Shown here: positions 33,782-45,898 of the stretch, in pieces
Layout: every line of letters begins with the position of its first letter
How positions within the stretch are numbered: the stretch's first letter is position 1
Source of the DNA: Plotosus lineatus
Lineage: Eukaryota > Chordata > Actinopteri > Siluriformes > Plotosidae
Direction of reading: 5' to 3'
Length of the DNA stretch: 64,000 bases
NCBI GenBank assembly: GCA_024760905.1
Contig: CM045729.1
Location: 43,105,580-43,169,579 of the forward strand
The notes under the pieces: generated by a model
Told to the model about the DNA's origin: nothing
Database searches by the model: none
What the model saw: the letters and a program-made list of their open reading frames with translations, nothing else
Made by a program: the position numbers and the translations under genes

Positions 33782-33785
<4 letters not shown>

Positions 33786-34128
33786 TCCCTCACTTTTCGT
33801 GGTTAATTGAGACCGAGGACCCCCCCCCCCCCCGCATCCACCGTATTAACCGAAGTAGGATCGACCCCCCCCCCCACACACACACACAAACATGTATATG
33901 TGTATATAATATCAATAAAGACATATTCAGTGCTATTAATCCTTATAATAACAATTAAACATTCAAAAATAATGTATAAGATGTAAATAATATATAAATA
34001 CACATACGTGCACACACATACGCACACACACACAGATGCGCACCTCACATAAAAATGTAAGTAGTTTTATGGGTTGTTTTTTTTTGTTTGGGGTTTCTTC
34101 ATAATTTGCCTTGTTTTGTGACATAAAA
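33782..34128. mobile_element. MITE family E, partial copy
   Basis: CGGATCCCTCACTTTTCGTG then GTTAATTGAGACCGAG begins the copy; the interior AATATCAATAAAGACATATT and AAATAATGTATAAGATGTAA follows family E. It ends at the GT/GA tract, without the second terminus. Confidence 0.75.
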
Positions 34129-34129
34129 G

Positions 34130-34130
34130 T

Positions 34131-34198
<68 letters not shown>
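34130..34198. repeat. (GT)n(GA)n microsatellite
   Basis: About 12 GT units then about 22 GA units. Confidence 0.95.
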
Positions 34199-34199
<1 letters not shown>

Positions 34200-34928
34200 G
34201 GACTGTGTATGATGGGAGGCTTCACTTTCTTTGCAATGATAATCCCATGACTTGCAAAGACTACCAATAGGCAATAATGTGGTGGTTATGTAAGAGAGCA
34301 AGAGAAAAAGAGTCTGGGAAGGTACAATATTGACGTCAGAGCGACCCACATGTAGGGGATTCTTGCCTAATTGAGAGGAATGTGCAGGCTTATTGTAGAA
34401 AAGGTTCAGGGCGACTGACTTTCCAGACATGTCTCCGTGTTATTTGGCAAGTTTTAGGAAAGGTGAGATTATGGTTTCAACACAAGGAATTGATTCCACA
34501 ATGTCTTCCTGCACAAGAGCCCTTTTGCTTCACCAGTAAAAGAAAGTGTGGTTATTTTGTTTATTATGTTTTATTTCTCTTTATGTCACAGCAACATGCC
34601 AGCAGTTACATCTCTATGGTTATTTAAAGAGTGACACTTTTTGTTTTACGCTGTTAATAGTTCTGCTTAATCTTGCCATATGTGCATGAAACAAGTTCGT
34701 TCCTATTGTCACTTACATTGCAACAGCAACAGTCATTCCCTCATCAGTCTCTTTTTCTGGAAGTATTGGCTACAGAGCTCAAGTCCTGCAATTCTGAAGA
34801 ACTTTTCTGTAGACCAGAAACTTTAAATAACAACTTCTGATTCTTAGAATGTGCCAACACTGGAGATTCCTTCCAACAAATCGTCCATATAAGCAACTAC
34901 ATTTTAAAATATATTCAGTTACAAGTAA
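34199..34928. other. Unique DNA, no gene seen
   Basis: No exon or repeat family was recognised. Confidence 0.5.
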
Positions 34929-34929
34929 T

Positions 34930-35278
34930 TCATTCATTCATTTTCTGAACCACTTAATCATAATTAGGGTCACGGGGAGGCTGGTGCCCATCTCAACCAA
35001 CTCGGAGTGAGGGCAGAGTACACCCTGGACAACTCACCAGGCCATCACAGAGCAGAAACACACTGACGGCTATGCAGCCTACTCTTGATTAAAGTCAGCA
35101 ATATATATATTTTTAACCTGCCTCATATCATAGACAGTGAGAGACATGACCGGCATTTGATAACCCAGTTAGCTGCACTGCGGGGACAGTGGCAACCTGT
35201 TGAGAGTGGGGCTTGAACCTTCCATCTCGCGATGAGTGATTCAGCACCTTTACCACCAGGCCACCGCTGCCCCGCTAA
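34930..35278 (-). mobile_element. tRNA-derived SINE with second tail type, near full length
   Basis: Plus strand starts CATTCATTCATTTTCTGAAC (inverted tail) then TAATTAGGGTCACGGGGAGG, and ends with the inverted tRNA head ACCACCAGGCCACCGCTGCC. The middle TGATAACCCAGTTAGCTGCA is shared with the DANA-tailed copies. AAGTAAT is found on both sides (34923-34929 and about 35279-35286). Confidence 0.87.
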
Positions 35279-35286
35279 AAGTAATA

Positions 35287-36490
35287 TGACACTTTATTTT
35301 CCAGCTGAATTTACTTTACTGTCATTGTAATATCAGAGAACGTGCAAAAATCACAGTACTCACCAGTGTTCTTCCCCTTCTGTACATTCAGAACAAGACT
35401 TGTTGCACATTTCCAGGTAGCCCTGTTATATGAAGCCCATGACAGTCTTTGCATAAATAGTAAATGCATTTTGTGACATATGTTCCTTCATTCAATAGTC
35501 CTTGTAGTACTAAACTTTTAGATTCAGAGTTGTTCGCAAGAGTAATGGCCCCTAGCATTCATTTTGAGGTACAGAAATGTAAGTCAGACTCGAACATGCA
35601 CCTTCTGAGTGTCAGCACCATGCTGTCTGATTGAAATGACCATTTGTAGAATGCTATTAGATTTTGCAGTGTTTGAGAAGCAGAACTGGACCCCTAAGTG
35701 TGCTTCTATTCAAACATTCTGTGCTTTGAGAATCAAGTTGGTTAAAAAACAAACAAACAAACAAACAAACAAAAAAAACTATGAATGAATCTGTGTTTTT
35801 ATAATCCTCCCACCAAAACTTTGGACGGTTGCCGTGATATTTGAGATTATTTTTCCGGATTAAATAAAAATTAGACAAATGTTCACCTCTTTATCCATTC
35901 AAAAATGTACAAGCGTTCTTTGGTCATGGTTATGTTTAGATGAGTTTAGAGTTCTGCACTATGGATAGTACACATAGAGATGGGGAGAAATTTGTGCCGT
36001 GGCTCATGTATGACCATAGCGGCGCTAAAATTGAAATTTTATATTTGTATGTTTGAATTGGTGGTAGTGGAACATTGCTGTTCCTCTATAGTTCTACAGG
36101 TGGCGCACTTTAAATGCTTCACACATTGGAAGGCGGCATAATGTCATTCCATTTATTTGTGTGACTCTTGAATAAAGTTTTTCGAGGTTTCAAGCCTTAG
36201 CGGTATGACATAACTTTCTTTATGTGCATTAAGGTTTTAAAAATATAACCCAAAAAAAAAAGCAGAAAAAAATGTAATGGTAGAATCAGGATAGTTTTAG
36301 AATTGTGATACTTATAGAATTGTCATACAGATTGAATCTGCACCTCATGTCTTTTTTTTTTATTTATTTATTTTTTTATCTCATCCATCACTTTTTTTCT
36401 CATCTTGTCTTCGATCGACCAGTTTTATAAGCTTAAGCTTTTCAAATCTTTTTAGTTTTTTTTTTTTTTGGTTTTAAATTAGAAAAAATG
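35287..36490. other. Unique DNA with an (AAAC)n tract, no gene seen
   Basis: The tract AAAC spans 35735-35778; T runs occur near 36350 and 36460. Nothing else was recognised. Confidence 0.55.
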
Positions 36491-36493
36491 TTG

Positions 36494-36830
36494 TACAGTG
36501 GTCTAGTGGTTAGCATATCTGCCTGACAGTGGTATGATCCTGGGTTTGAGTCCCATTCTTGGCGAGGGCATTTTTTTTATGTGGAATCCCTGTACTACTC
36601 GGGTTTCCTCTTCCAGTCCAAAGACGTACATTTAAGCTAATACGGGCTATTTCAGAATCCCCCAAAGTGTGGATATGAGTTCGAATGATTGTATGTGTTG
36701 GGCTTGTGGTGAATTGGCAAGTTGTAGAGTGTGTACAACGCCTTCACCAGAGTCAGATGAGATGGGATCCAGCATCCTTACAACCCAAGCAGCATCAAGG
36801 GGTTCAGGAAATGAATGAATGAAGAAAATT
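36494..36830 (+). mobile_element. V-SINE-like element, near full length
   Basis: TACAGTGGTCTAGTGGTTAG (A box), GGGTTTGAGTCCC (B box), a diverged core TTTATGTGGAATCCC, then CAGTCCAAAGACGTACAT, ending in a (GAAT)n tail at about 36816-36830. Confidence 0.75.
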
Positions 36831-37101
36831 TAGTATAAAGCACAAACTCTGAGGATTAAACCTTTAATCAGTTGATGAGGATCTTGGTCACTCCCCATGA
36901 TGTTATTCAACCTCCATACGGAAGTTTTTAAAATAGCCTGAGATAGTTTTGCTTGCTTCATTGATGAGCTGTTTAGTGGAATTTGTTGGCAACAGTATAG
37001 AGCTCTCTAGCTGGGTGCACGGTGCATTTCGTCTCTGTTGTTGTAATACAATTGCATTAGGGCAGTGGTGGTCTAGTGGTGGTCATAGTTTTAATTGCAA
37101 G

Positions 37102-37437
37102 GGCTGTGGTGGTCTAGTGGTATAGGGTGCTGGATCGCTGATCCTAAGGTTGGGGGTTTGAGTCCCACTCGCTACAAGGTTGTCACTGTCCCCCCCAGTG
37201 CAACTAACTGGGTTATCAAAGGCGGGCCATGTCTCGCACTGTCTATGGTGAGAGGTTCATGTAAAAGAACCATTGCTGACTTTCGTAAAGAGCAGCTGCA
37301 AAGCCGTCAGCGTGTTTCTGTCCCTTGCTAAAGGGTTGTGTCAGGAAGGGCATCCGACCTAAAAACCTGTGTCAAATCAAACTTGCGAATCATTTGCTGT
37401 GGCGACCCCTGAAAAAGGTAAAAAGCCGAAAGGAAAT
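37102..37437 (+). mobile_element. DANA-tailed SINE, full length (reference copy)
   Basis: The head has A box TGGTCTAGTGG and B box GGTTTGAGTCC; the body has AACTGGGTTATCAAAGGCGG, CATGTAAAAGAACCATTG and GACTTTCGTAAAG; the tail has AAGGGCATCCGACCTAAAAA and GGCGACCCCTGAAAAAGG then AAAAGCCGAAAGGAAA. The tail matches the order of zebrafish DANA's 3' end, so both probably use a related LINE's machinery. A stray 21-bp repeat of the head lies just upstream at 37061-37081. Confidence 0.92.
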
Positions 37438-38414
37438 CTCTGTCATCATCTCTCGTTGTAATACAGTTGCATGCTTTGTAATTTAATAGGGCTGATGCAT
37501 ACATCCAGGCCACTGGGGTGCTTCCATGCTTTAAGACCCTAGTGTATTTAATATCCCAGTATGTGCACATACACACACATGTAGAGCTGTGGTGTGCCAG
37601 TGCTCTCTGGAATTCTGTTAATACTTCCTTCCTATAATTAAAGCTGCTGTGCCTGGAACATTTAGCAATTAGTCGAGCACAGGTTGTTTGCCCACATGTG
37701 CCGCTGACAACATCTACAGTAACAGGGCTATTTATTGTGGCACATATCATTTTATCTGACTGTGTAGTACAAACTCTTTCTTACATTCGGAGCATATCAG
37801 ACCTCTGTTGATTGCTAGCATCTGATAAGTTTCATCATTCCTCCGTTACAGTAGTAGGACAGTACAATGTCAGTAATTGGAAACAGCAAGGTTGTGAGTT
37901 CAAATCCCAGGATTGCCAGTAAGCCACTGATAGATCCTTCAGTCTGTTGGCATTTCTTTTTAAAACCCCATGTCTATTTCAGGTTAAGTCATTGCCAACT
38001 CTTTCTCATTTTCTAGTTTCTTCTTTATCATATTACATCTATCAAGGGAGAGTGAGGGTTATTAAATGCTTCCATAGAAATAAATAAAGCCAGCAACATC
38101 AGATGACTATTGGATTAAGCTTTTGCTCCCAAGATGAGAAGCATTCAACTGGGATCAATTTGTAGGAAGATTTGCAAGAAGAATGTGAGGCGGGAATACT
38201 ACTGCGCACTGTGAAGTGTATGCACACACTACTCTAACGCAAAAAAACAAAAACACTCCTAATATTCCACTCTAATGTTTTGCTGAACTGCAGTTAGTCC
38301 TGCTTACAGAAGGTTACTGACATGGCACTGTTTTGACAAACTAAACCAACTTCAACATTTTCCTCCATCCAGAGTTTGGTTCTCTGACTCATTTTTCACT
38401 GACATTGAGTTGAA
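37438..38414. other. Mostly unique DNA, with a possible SINE head remnant
   Basis: At 37880-37920 AGGTTGTGAGTTCAAATCCC resembles a tRNA-SINE B box. Otherwise no exon or repeat was recognised. Confidence 0.45.
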
Positions 38415-38660
38415 TTGATTGAACCACTGCATAAAGTCTTCTCCAGGATATTCCAAAGGCAATCAGTAGCGTTAAGGTCAGGGGTCTGTGGTGCCACATC
38501 ATGTGTGAAAGCGATTCGTCTTGTTGATGAGATAACCTGGTTATTCAGTACATTCAGGTCGTCAGCTGACTTTGTTTTCTTGCTATGTAATACTGCTGAT
38601 CCTCAGCCTGACCAGCTGAAGCAACAATGGCATTGTGATTGTGCTATAATTAAGGCTATA
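38415..38660 (-). pseudogene. Tc1-like transposase remnant, strongly diverged
   Basis: Nucleotide landmarks CCAGGATATTCCAAAGGCAA, GCGTTAAGGTCAGGGGTCTG and GATAACCTGGTTATTCAGTA follow, in order, the interior of a common fish Tc1 element whose transposase is read on the opposite strand. No frame is intact and no terminal repeats were identified. Confidence 0.6.
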
Positions 38661-39377
38661 GACGGTCCACTAAAATATGAGTGTGTAGGTCTTTTTTTTA
38701 ACCAAATGGTGAATGTCAGAGCAGCCTCTTCACATATATATTTTTTTGGGGGGGAAACGGACGATATAGAGCATCAGAAAACTGAAGCATGCATGTTAAT
38801 CACCGCTATTCAGGATGGTGTGTCTCCCTTGACAGTCCATACACTTTTTCCATATGTTTGAGAAGTTTCAGAAGTTCCCTCACAGAAGGAACGCCCTTTT
38901 AGAATGAGCAATGTTTAATGTAAACTGTGTACGTTCCTCAGACTGGTTTGTATTTATGTCTTCTTCTGATGTGGTGACGGCTAAAAAGCTTTGGTGTCTT
39001 TAAAAATACACGCTAAAATGCTCCTCAGTAAACAGCTTCCTCTTCATTCAAAAAGCCTGTGAATGAATTGGTCGTGAATCAGATGAAGTGTGTGTATGTG
39101 AGCGATCACACAGTGAGCACTTTGCAGGTGACGGCTGTTTTTCTGAAACCCGAACAGTATGCAAGAGGAAGTGATGGTGTGAATGGCGCTCATACCTTCT
39201 GACTCATCCATCCTGTTTGTCACCACACTGACGGAAGAAATCATGACACTGCATGCCTACTTTCTCACAGATGTGCGTTATATAGTCATACAGCTTTAAT
39301 TACCCAGTAAAGCCAATTTCATGCGACTGTGTAAGTGAAAAGCATGGATTTGCTTACAATGTTGTTGACGTCTGGTC
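38661..39377. other. Unique DNA, no gene seen
   Basis: No exon or repeat family was recognised. Confidence 0.5.
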
Positions 39378-39379
39378 TA

Positions 39380-39832
39380 CACCACTCAGCCATAATATTA
39401 ACACTACCTGGCTGGTACTAGATAGTACTGAGGCAGCCTCATACACAGCAAGCAGGAATGCAACGTGTGTTCTGAACACCTTTATATTATTGCCACCCTT
39501 AAGAGTTTCAGTGGTTTGTGCCATAGTTGCTCTTGTGTGCAATTAAGCTGAGCGTTATAGCCTTTCCCCGCATGCATCAATGTGCTCCAGTGACCCTTTT
39601 TTTTGTCACGTTTACTGGCTGTCCTTACTTAGATCACTTTTGCTAGGTGCTTACAAGACCTGTTGTTATTCAGATTAATAGAGCCAGTCGTTTTTAAATC
39701 ACATCCTAGCTCTTGTCAAAGTCACTCAAATCTTTTTGCTTGCCCATTTTTCAGCTGCCCATGTAAGGAGATAATCAATTGATATCATTTATAAATGGTT
39801 ATAATGTTTTAAATTTATGGCAGATCAATGCA
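39380..39832. mobile_element. Deleted Tc1-like transposon, 453 bp
   Basis: The left end CACCACTCAGCCATAATATT and right end, inverted, TGCATTGATCTGCCATAAAT are diverged terminal repeats with TA on both sides. Interior landmarks TTAATAGAGCCAGTCG and CTTTTTGCTTGCCCATTTTT are typical of a fish Tc1 family. Most of the transposase is deleted. Confidence 0.7.
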
Positions 39833-40065
39833 TATTGTATTAATATTGAGATTGCATGCCTTGACTAATTGCTTACATACAGCGGGGCCAATAAGTATTG
39901 GGCAATGTAAAAAGATGAGATGTTTGTAATTTTCATCATAGGTACACATCAAGCTTGAGAGACAGAATGCAACAAAAAAATCCAGGAAATCACATTGTAT
40001 GATTTTTAAACAATTTATTTATGAAAATGGGAGGCCAATAAGTATTGGGCAGCCAGCAAAAGTTA

Positions 40066-40854
40066 CAGTGATACCTCTGCTCACGAACATAATTGGTTCC
40101 CAGAAAGTATGTGTGAGGCGAAAAGTTCGTCTTCCGAACATTTATTTCCCATAAGAAACCATTAAAATGAGAATAATCCGTTCCCAGGTCCCCATAAAAC
40201 ATAATTTTCTACTAAATAAGCCTTAAAACTACACAAAAATATACCTTATTTTATGTATAATAAATGTCTATTGTATTGTAATTAAAGAAATAAACTGTAC
40301 TGTATAATAAAGTGGTTTTATTTACCTTTGTGATGGTAGTTGATGGCTTGATGGAATGGAGTGGGAGGAGGAGGGAGGGAGGGACTTACTGTTTGGAAGG
40401 AGTGTTTGGAAACGCCTACTGTTTGGAAACACGCATAGCCACACACGCACCCTTAATAGCTTCCTTGTTCTTAAGGATGGGAGCAATGGTAGACTTAGCG
40501 TACTGGTACTGGGACGCTGAGTCACACAAACGCACACCTCGTTCGTGTTTTTCAATGATCTCCGCCTGTGGTGGGGTCTTTTTCGGTCCCATAATAGCAA
40601 AAGTACACTCAATATGGTCCAAAATGTCTATCAAACACAAACCACTTCCGCATTCAAAGAAAGGGGTGTGACGAACTGTGACGCCGTGAGCGTGCGTCAG
40701 CTTCTCGTGGCCGCCACCGTGGCGCTGTTCGACCGTGTGGTTTGATTCGTCCGCCGAAAACTAGTTCGTCAGCAGAGACAATATGCTCGCAAATTTAATG
40801 TTCTTGAGGCGAAAAGTTCGTGAGCTTAAGCGTTCGTCAGCGGAGGTTTTACTG
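40066..40854 (-). mobile_element. 789-bp Tigger-like element, family F, copy 2 (nested)
   Basis: Inverted relative to copies 1 and 3; TA on both sides (40064-40065, 40855-40856). It splits the Tc1 element just past the transposase stop codon. It shares residue changes with copy 3 (SASQYQ, CVAMRV) against copy 1, and shares flanking sequence with copy 3. Confidence 0.93.
40416..40592 (-). pseudogene. Tigger/pogo HTH fragment, copy 2
   Basis: Same 58-residue frame as at 10693-10869: EIIEKHERGVRLCDSASQ then AKSTIAPILKNKEAI. It is open from methionine to TAG; the rest of the transposase is absent. Confidence 0.75.
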
Positions 40855-40859
40855 TACTT

Positions 40860-41646
40860 TTAATACTTTGTAATGTAGCCTTGGTTGGCAATGACCGAGA
40901 TCAAACGGTTCCTGTAGTTCTTGACCAGGTCTACACACACTTTAGTTGTGTAAAAACTCCTTGGTTTTCTTGGCTGTGTGCTTTGGATCGTTATCATGCT
41001 GGAAGACCCATTTATGTTGCCATTGATACGGTGCAGTCTTCCTGTCCCTTATGCAGAAAAGCATCCCCAAAGCATGATGTGTCCACCCCCATGCTTCACA
41101 GTAGGCATGGTGTTCTTGAAGAATGCTGAGTTGCATCCCTTCCTCCAAACACGGCGAGTACTGTTTAAACCAAAAAGTTCAATTTTGGTCTTATCTGAGC
41201 ACATCAAATTCTCTCAATCCACCTCTGGATCATCCAGATGGTCTTTAGCATATTTCAGATGGGCCTTTACATGTTTTTTGTTTAGTAGGGGAACCTTTCG
41301 GGCAATGCAGGATTTCATCTGATGACGACGTAGTGTGTTAGTTCTTGTCATCTTTGTGACGGTGGCTCCTGCCGTTTTCCATTGACCAGTTCCTGCCTTG
41401 TAGTTCTGGGCTGATTACTTACTGTTCTCAGGATCCTTTGAACCCCACGAGGTGAGATCTTGCATGGAGCGCCACTCCTAGGGAGGTTGTCAGTGATGTT
41501 ATACTTCTTCCATTTTCTAATAATGTTTCCAACTGTTGATCTTTTCTCACAAGTTGTTTACCAATAGCAGTTTGACTCATCCCAGCTTTGTGCAGTTGTA
41601 CAATTTTATCTCTGGTATCTTTGGGAAGCTCTCTGGTGTTGGTCAT
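40860..41646 (-). pseudogene. Tc1 transposase, frameshifted, missing the catalytic glutamate block
   Basis: It starts [20 protein letters not shown], the paired-like DNA-binding N-terminus, which stays in frame to about 41560. Later blocks, in other frames, are DDPEVD near 41230, CSDKTKIELFGLNSTRRVW (first catalytic aspartate, about 41160-41200) and WVFQHDNDPKHTAKKTKEFL (second, about 40950-41005). Sequence then jumps to VDLVKNYRNRLISVIANQGY and stops at TAA 40860-40862; the expected SPDLNPIE block between them, which holds the third catalytic residue, is deleted. The span of about 262 codons compares with about 340 in intact relatives. Transposition by this copy would require protein from elsewhere. 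Confidence 0.9.
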
Positions 41647-41841
41647 GGTGAAGACTGCAGTCTGACAGTTTGAAGGTGTGTGCAGGTGTCTCTTATACAT
41701 CTAATCAGTTTAAACAGGTGTCATTCATACTGTTAACGAGTGGGGGTCGAAATAATGTTTGTTTTCTAGCTGCCCAATACTTATTGGCCTCCCATTTTCA
41801 CAAATAAATTGTTTAAAAATTATACAATGTGATTTCCTTGA

Positions 41842-41875
<34 letters not shown>

Positions 41876-41991
41876 TTCTGTCTCTCAAGCTTGATGTGTA
41901 CCGATGATGAAAATTACAAACCTCTCTTATCTTTTTAAATGGGTGAACTTGCACATTTTTACATTGCCCAATACTTATTGTCCCCACTGTA

Positions 41992-44220
41992 TACTCTCAT
42001 TCTTGAAACAATATTTTCCCGATTGTGTAGAATTTATTTCGTCTGGAATGTTTTCCGCCAGCGCAGTAAAGAAACAGTTTTATTGTTCATTCTGCAAAAT
42101 CCTAAAAATGGCAAGTAGGAAGAATATTTGCTGATTGTTTCTTCCACGCTACTATCTATCGCTGACTGATTAAGCAACGGGCAACAAATGAAGTTGTATC
42201 TGTTGGATGAAATCTGTACAATTTTGTGTATTTAGTGTACCTTTTGGACTCGTCAGAATTCCACAGGTTTCCTGTTCCAGTTTGAATAATAAAACCGCCT
42301 GCTTGATTCTACTGTCTCTCACTTTTTTAACTATCTATTTACATTCTGCTTTCTGTCTGTCTGAATTATCAGTTGATTTAAATCTTAGAGCTCAGGATGT
42401 GCGATTTGTCTCACTTGCTTATTTTGTCTTTCTCTTGGTATGCTTTTCTGAGAAACAAGGTTCTGTGTTTCCTGCTTGAGTGCGGTAACAGGCAGTCATT
42501 AAAGACAGAGGAACATCCTCTGAGGAAGGTCTTTTGAGGGTCTCAGAGTCTGAGTTCTGTCTGTTTAGGGCACATTAGTTCATGAACATCTGTACCTGCT
42601 GACCTTCATAAAGCTTTTGGCCAAATGATAAGACTCAGGTCTCCTGTAAGAGAAAATAACTTGACTGTAAGGAGTCATTTATTGTATACGGTGATCATTG
42701 ATGTGGTAATGGTTCCCTCAGCTGGATAAATGCAATTGATTTCATTCAGCCGTTATTTGCTTCTCTGAAATTGACTAAGCAAGGCCTCTGTGGAAGAGTA
42801 GCTACAGTGCTAAACCAGCTGATATTCTATGTATGCTGATGTAATGTCAGGAGGCTATGTCATCACTCAGTCCTTTTGGGGGCATCATGAGCAAAACAAG
42901 CCAGTCCCTGAGGACTCAGCTGCAAGTCTGCCTCTTTGAGAAGATGGAATATGGTGTTATCCAGTCAGTGGTACATGTGGCTCTGGAGGTGCTGAGGCAG
43001 TGTTTACCTCTTCATGTATTAAATGATAAACACGACATGTCCTCATTACAAGCTGTCCTGCTGTGCAGCAGCATCAGTGAAACCAAAGCCAGCTTTTAGC
43101 AAGCCGTCTAACAGCTGTATCAGTGTGTGCAGGGTTTTTATAAAATCTGGTGTTCTGTTTTATATTCCTTTAGCGATCCATGATACTGTATACCTTTACT
43201 GTGAGTGTCAGGCAGCCACATATGTTTAGATTGAGGTTCAGATTTATGATGTACCCTCTTAGGCATTCTTTCACAATTGGTTGAGATTGAGTTGAAGCAG
43301 ATTTGAAAATCTTGCCTGTTGGTGTGAGTTTGATCAATAAATATGACATAGAACAATACAATATTGTGGACATACCAATGCAAGCAATGCTTAAATAAAA
43401 ATCCTACAAATCACCTCAGTAATTAGTGACGGGGTTTTATATTTTTCATTCAGTCATCTGCAGTACTCATTTGCATGGTATTTTACGGGTGAGTGGGCGA
43501 ATATTGGTAGGATATATAATGGAATTATTCTCGTCACCAGCAGATGAACTGATTAGATTTTGAAACTGATCTAAACAGGTTCCTGGTCACAGCAAGGCCA
43601 TTGACAGTTTTGGCATCAAGTGCTATTTGTTTTGTTATCTGTGGCCAGCATTTGAAATCTTTGAAATCTTTATTTATTAATTTTTCTGTTGTCTGCTCGT
43701 AACTTTTCGGTTATTCTGCCAGTTCAAACGTCGTCTTCTTAAAAAAATGCTGCTCTTATCCCTCAGAATGTATCATACTTGACTTACTTTCTACAATTTG
43801 GTTATAATCCCTCTTACCTTGTATTTTTGTAACAGCTGAACCTTCCCAAGGATCCAGATAACTACCTGAAACACGCCAGTATGCGTCAACACTAAATGCA
43901 CCCCCAGGTTTTTAAGACTGCTCTTAAACTCTGAAATATGACATCGGAGAAAAGTCAACTGAAAATCAAAAAAAAAAAAGAAAGAAAAAGATTAAAGGCA
44001 GACTGTAAACCAGACTTGTTTATACCAGATCTAGCAACCATTACTGGAGTAATCAGCTTGTTGGCAGGTTATTAGAGGAGCAGTTTTCAGACCTGCTGAT
44101 TCTCATCGCCCCCTGCAGGCATGGATAAGATTGTTTGAAAATCGGCCTGTTAATTTTTGCAAACTTGCTACTGTTTTTCACCATAGCCCTGGTTAAGTGT
44201 TGGGCTTATCAAGAGAGAGC

Positions 44221-44257
<37 letters not shown>

Positions 44258-45370
44258 TCAACCTTTTATACAACATGTTGGGGCTAATGACTGGAACTAT
44301 GCCAAGAGGACATGGGTTCTTATTGTGGCCTCGCGCCTAGTCTCAGCTGTTGCATAACAAAAAAGCACATCATTTCAGGACTAATTGTTTCTCATCAACA
44401 GAGAGAAAGCGGATGCCGTAAATGCTTTGCACTGTTACTAATGGCTGCCATTTGAGATCCCAGTTAACATATCCTTTCACAAGCACGCCCCCTTTCCTCT
44501 CACTCTTTCCCTTTGCCTCTCTTTCAAAAAGCCATATTCTAGATCAACCTCCTCCCATCATATCCTACTATGCTGTGACTCGCTGTCAATTTATACTCAT
44601 TAGACCCCGAGGAATACATATTCAGGTAGGTGGATTGAGTCAAGTGGTCAAAATGTATGCACTAACATGCTCCAAATTGTCCTCCAGATACTAATATGTT
44701 TTTGAGTTAGAGACGGAAGGTTCTCTACCTCTCGTTGCACATTTAGCCACTTACTGCATTTGGTATTTCCTCTTGAAGTTCCCTAGAGAGCTTTCTCCAA
44801 CCCTTTTCTGTAGATAGCTTAGCTTTCTTTGATTTACTTCTCGTGTTAGCATAAGGACTGTGCTTAGATCCAGTATAATTTTGGTGGCAGTGTAAGGGTT
44901 GCTGTTAATGTGACAATTGTTCCCTGGTGGATGACCAACTGGATGGAGGAGACCCTATGGAAGAGCATGATAATTGGCAGAACAAAGTGCGGAAAGTTGT
45001 TCTCCTCTTACTGTGGTATCTATGAAGTAACTGCTAAGTAGCGTGTAAACATGCGAGGAACGTAGGCAGGCGGCTGTAAAAACGACCTGTTGAAAGCTTC
45101 CTGACAGTAATACGGAAGTGATGAAGGGCCATAAGTAGCCAGAGCTGACTTTTCCCACAGAGCAGCTCCCAAATCTGATGTTCATACACAATTTGTTAAA
45201 AAGGGCTCCATAAGAAAACAACTTTTATTGTTGCTCGCATGGTATATTTACCTCTTTGTAGCGTCAGGATATGTGTTCCCTGGAAATATGGAGACATTTT
45301 GGATATGGATGCAGTCTGTTCATAAAACGCTAGGCTTGAACTTGTACAATGCAGTACTTTATTTCTGAGC
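41992..45370. other. Unique DNA, no gene seen
   Basis: A GA microsatellite lies at 44212-44256. Open frames up to about 90 codons (for example 42207-42479 plus) show no recognisable domain. No exon was identified. Confidence 0.55.
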
Positions 45371-45597
45371 CTGTAGGTCAGTGGCTCTTAACCTTGTTGG
45401 CGGTACTGAACCCCACCAGTTTCATACGCTTATTCACTCAACCCTCTTTTACTGAAAAATAAAATATGATTTTTTTTTTTCAAATTTAAGACATAGGTAT
45501 ATGTTTTTACTGGGGAACCAAAATGAACCGTGCATTAACATCACTGTGTTCAAAGAACAAAACCAATACAACGCATGAACTCCGCCATCACAACTAC

Positions 45598-45800
45598 TTA
45601 CATTTTTATGTGAGGTGCACATCTGAGTGCGTGCACCGCATCTGTGTGTGTATTTGTTTTATTTACATTTTATGCATTATTTTTGAATGTTTAATTGTTA
45701 TTATAAGCATTTATAGTATTGAATATGGATTTATTGATCTTACAGACACATATACATGTACGTATACGTCAGTCAGCGGGGGTTGATCCTACTTTACAAA
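45598..45800. mobile_element. MITE family E fragment inside the hAT element
   Basis: TGTGAGGTGCACATCTGAGT then, at about 45660-45760, TTTACATTTTATGCATTATT and GTATACGTCAGTCAGCGGGG are the inverse of the family E interior at 33840-34070. Neither family E terminus is preserved. Confidence 0.65.
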
Positions 45801-45898
45801 TCATGCAGATAGGACGCTGACTAGCATCACGTTCCGTTATATATGTGAATCCATGTTGTACATATTCATCCGACCACTTTCTTTTTTTTTTCAACATA

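Larger units (their letters stand above)
39880..41989 (-). mobile_element. Tc1-like transposon with IR/DR ends, interrupted by a MITE
   Basis: The ends CAGCGGGGCCAATAAGTATT and, inverted, CAGTGGGGACAATAAGTATT have TA on both sides. Each arm has a second inner copy of CCAATAAGTATTGGGC (near 40033 and, inverted, near 41771), the double direct-repeat layout known from Sleeping Beauty-type elements. A 789-bp family F element sits at 40066-40854. The transposase is on the minus strand and is degenerate. Confidence 0.93.

Noticed and set aside
42207..42479. 90-residue plus-strand frame as a small membrane protein
   Set aside because: Hydrophobic composition follows from T-rich DNA; there is no recognisable start context, homolog or splice structure.
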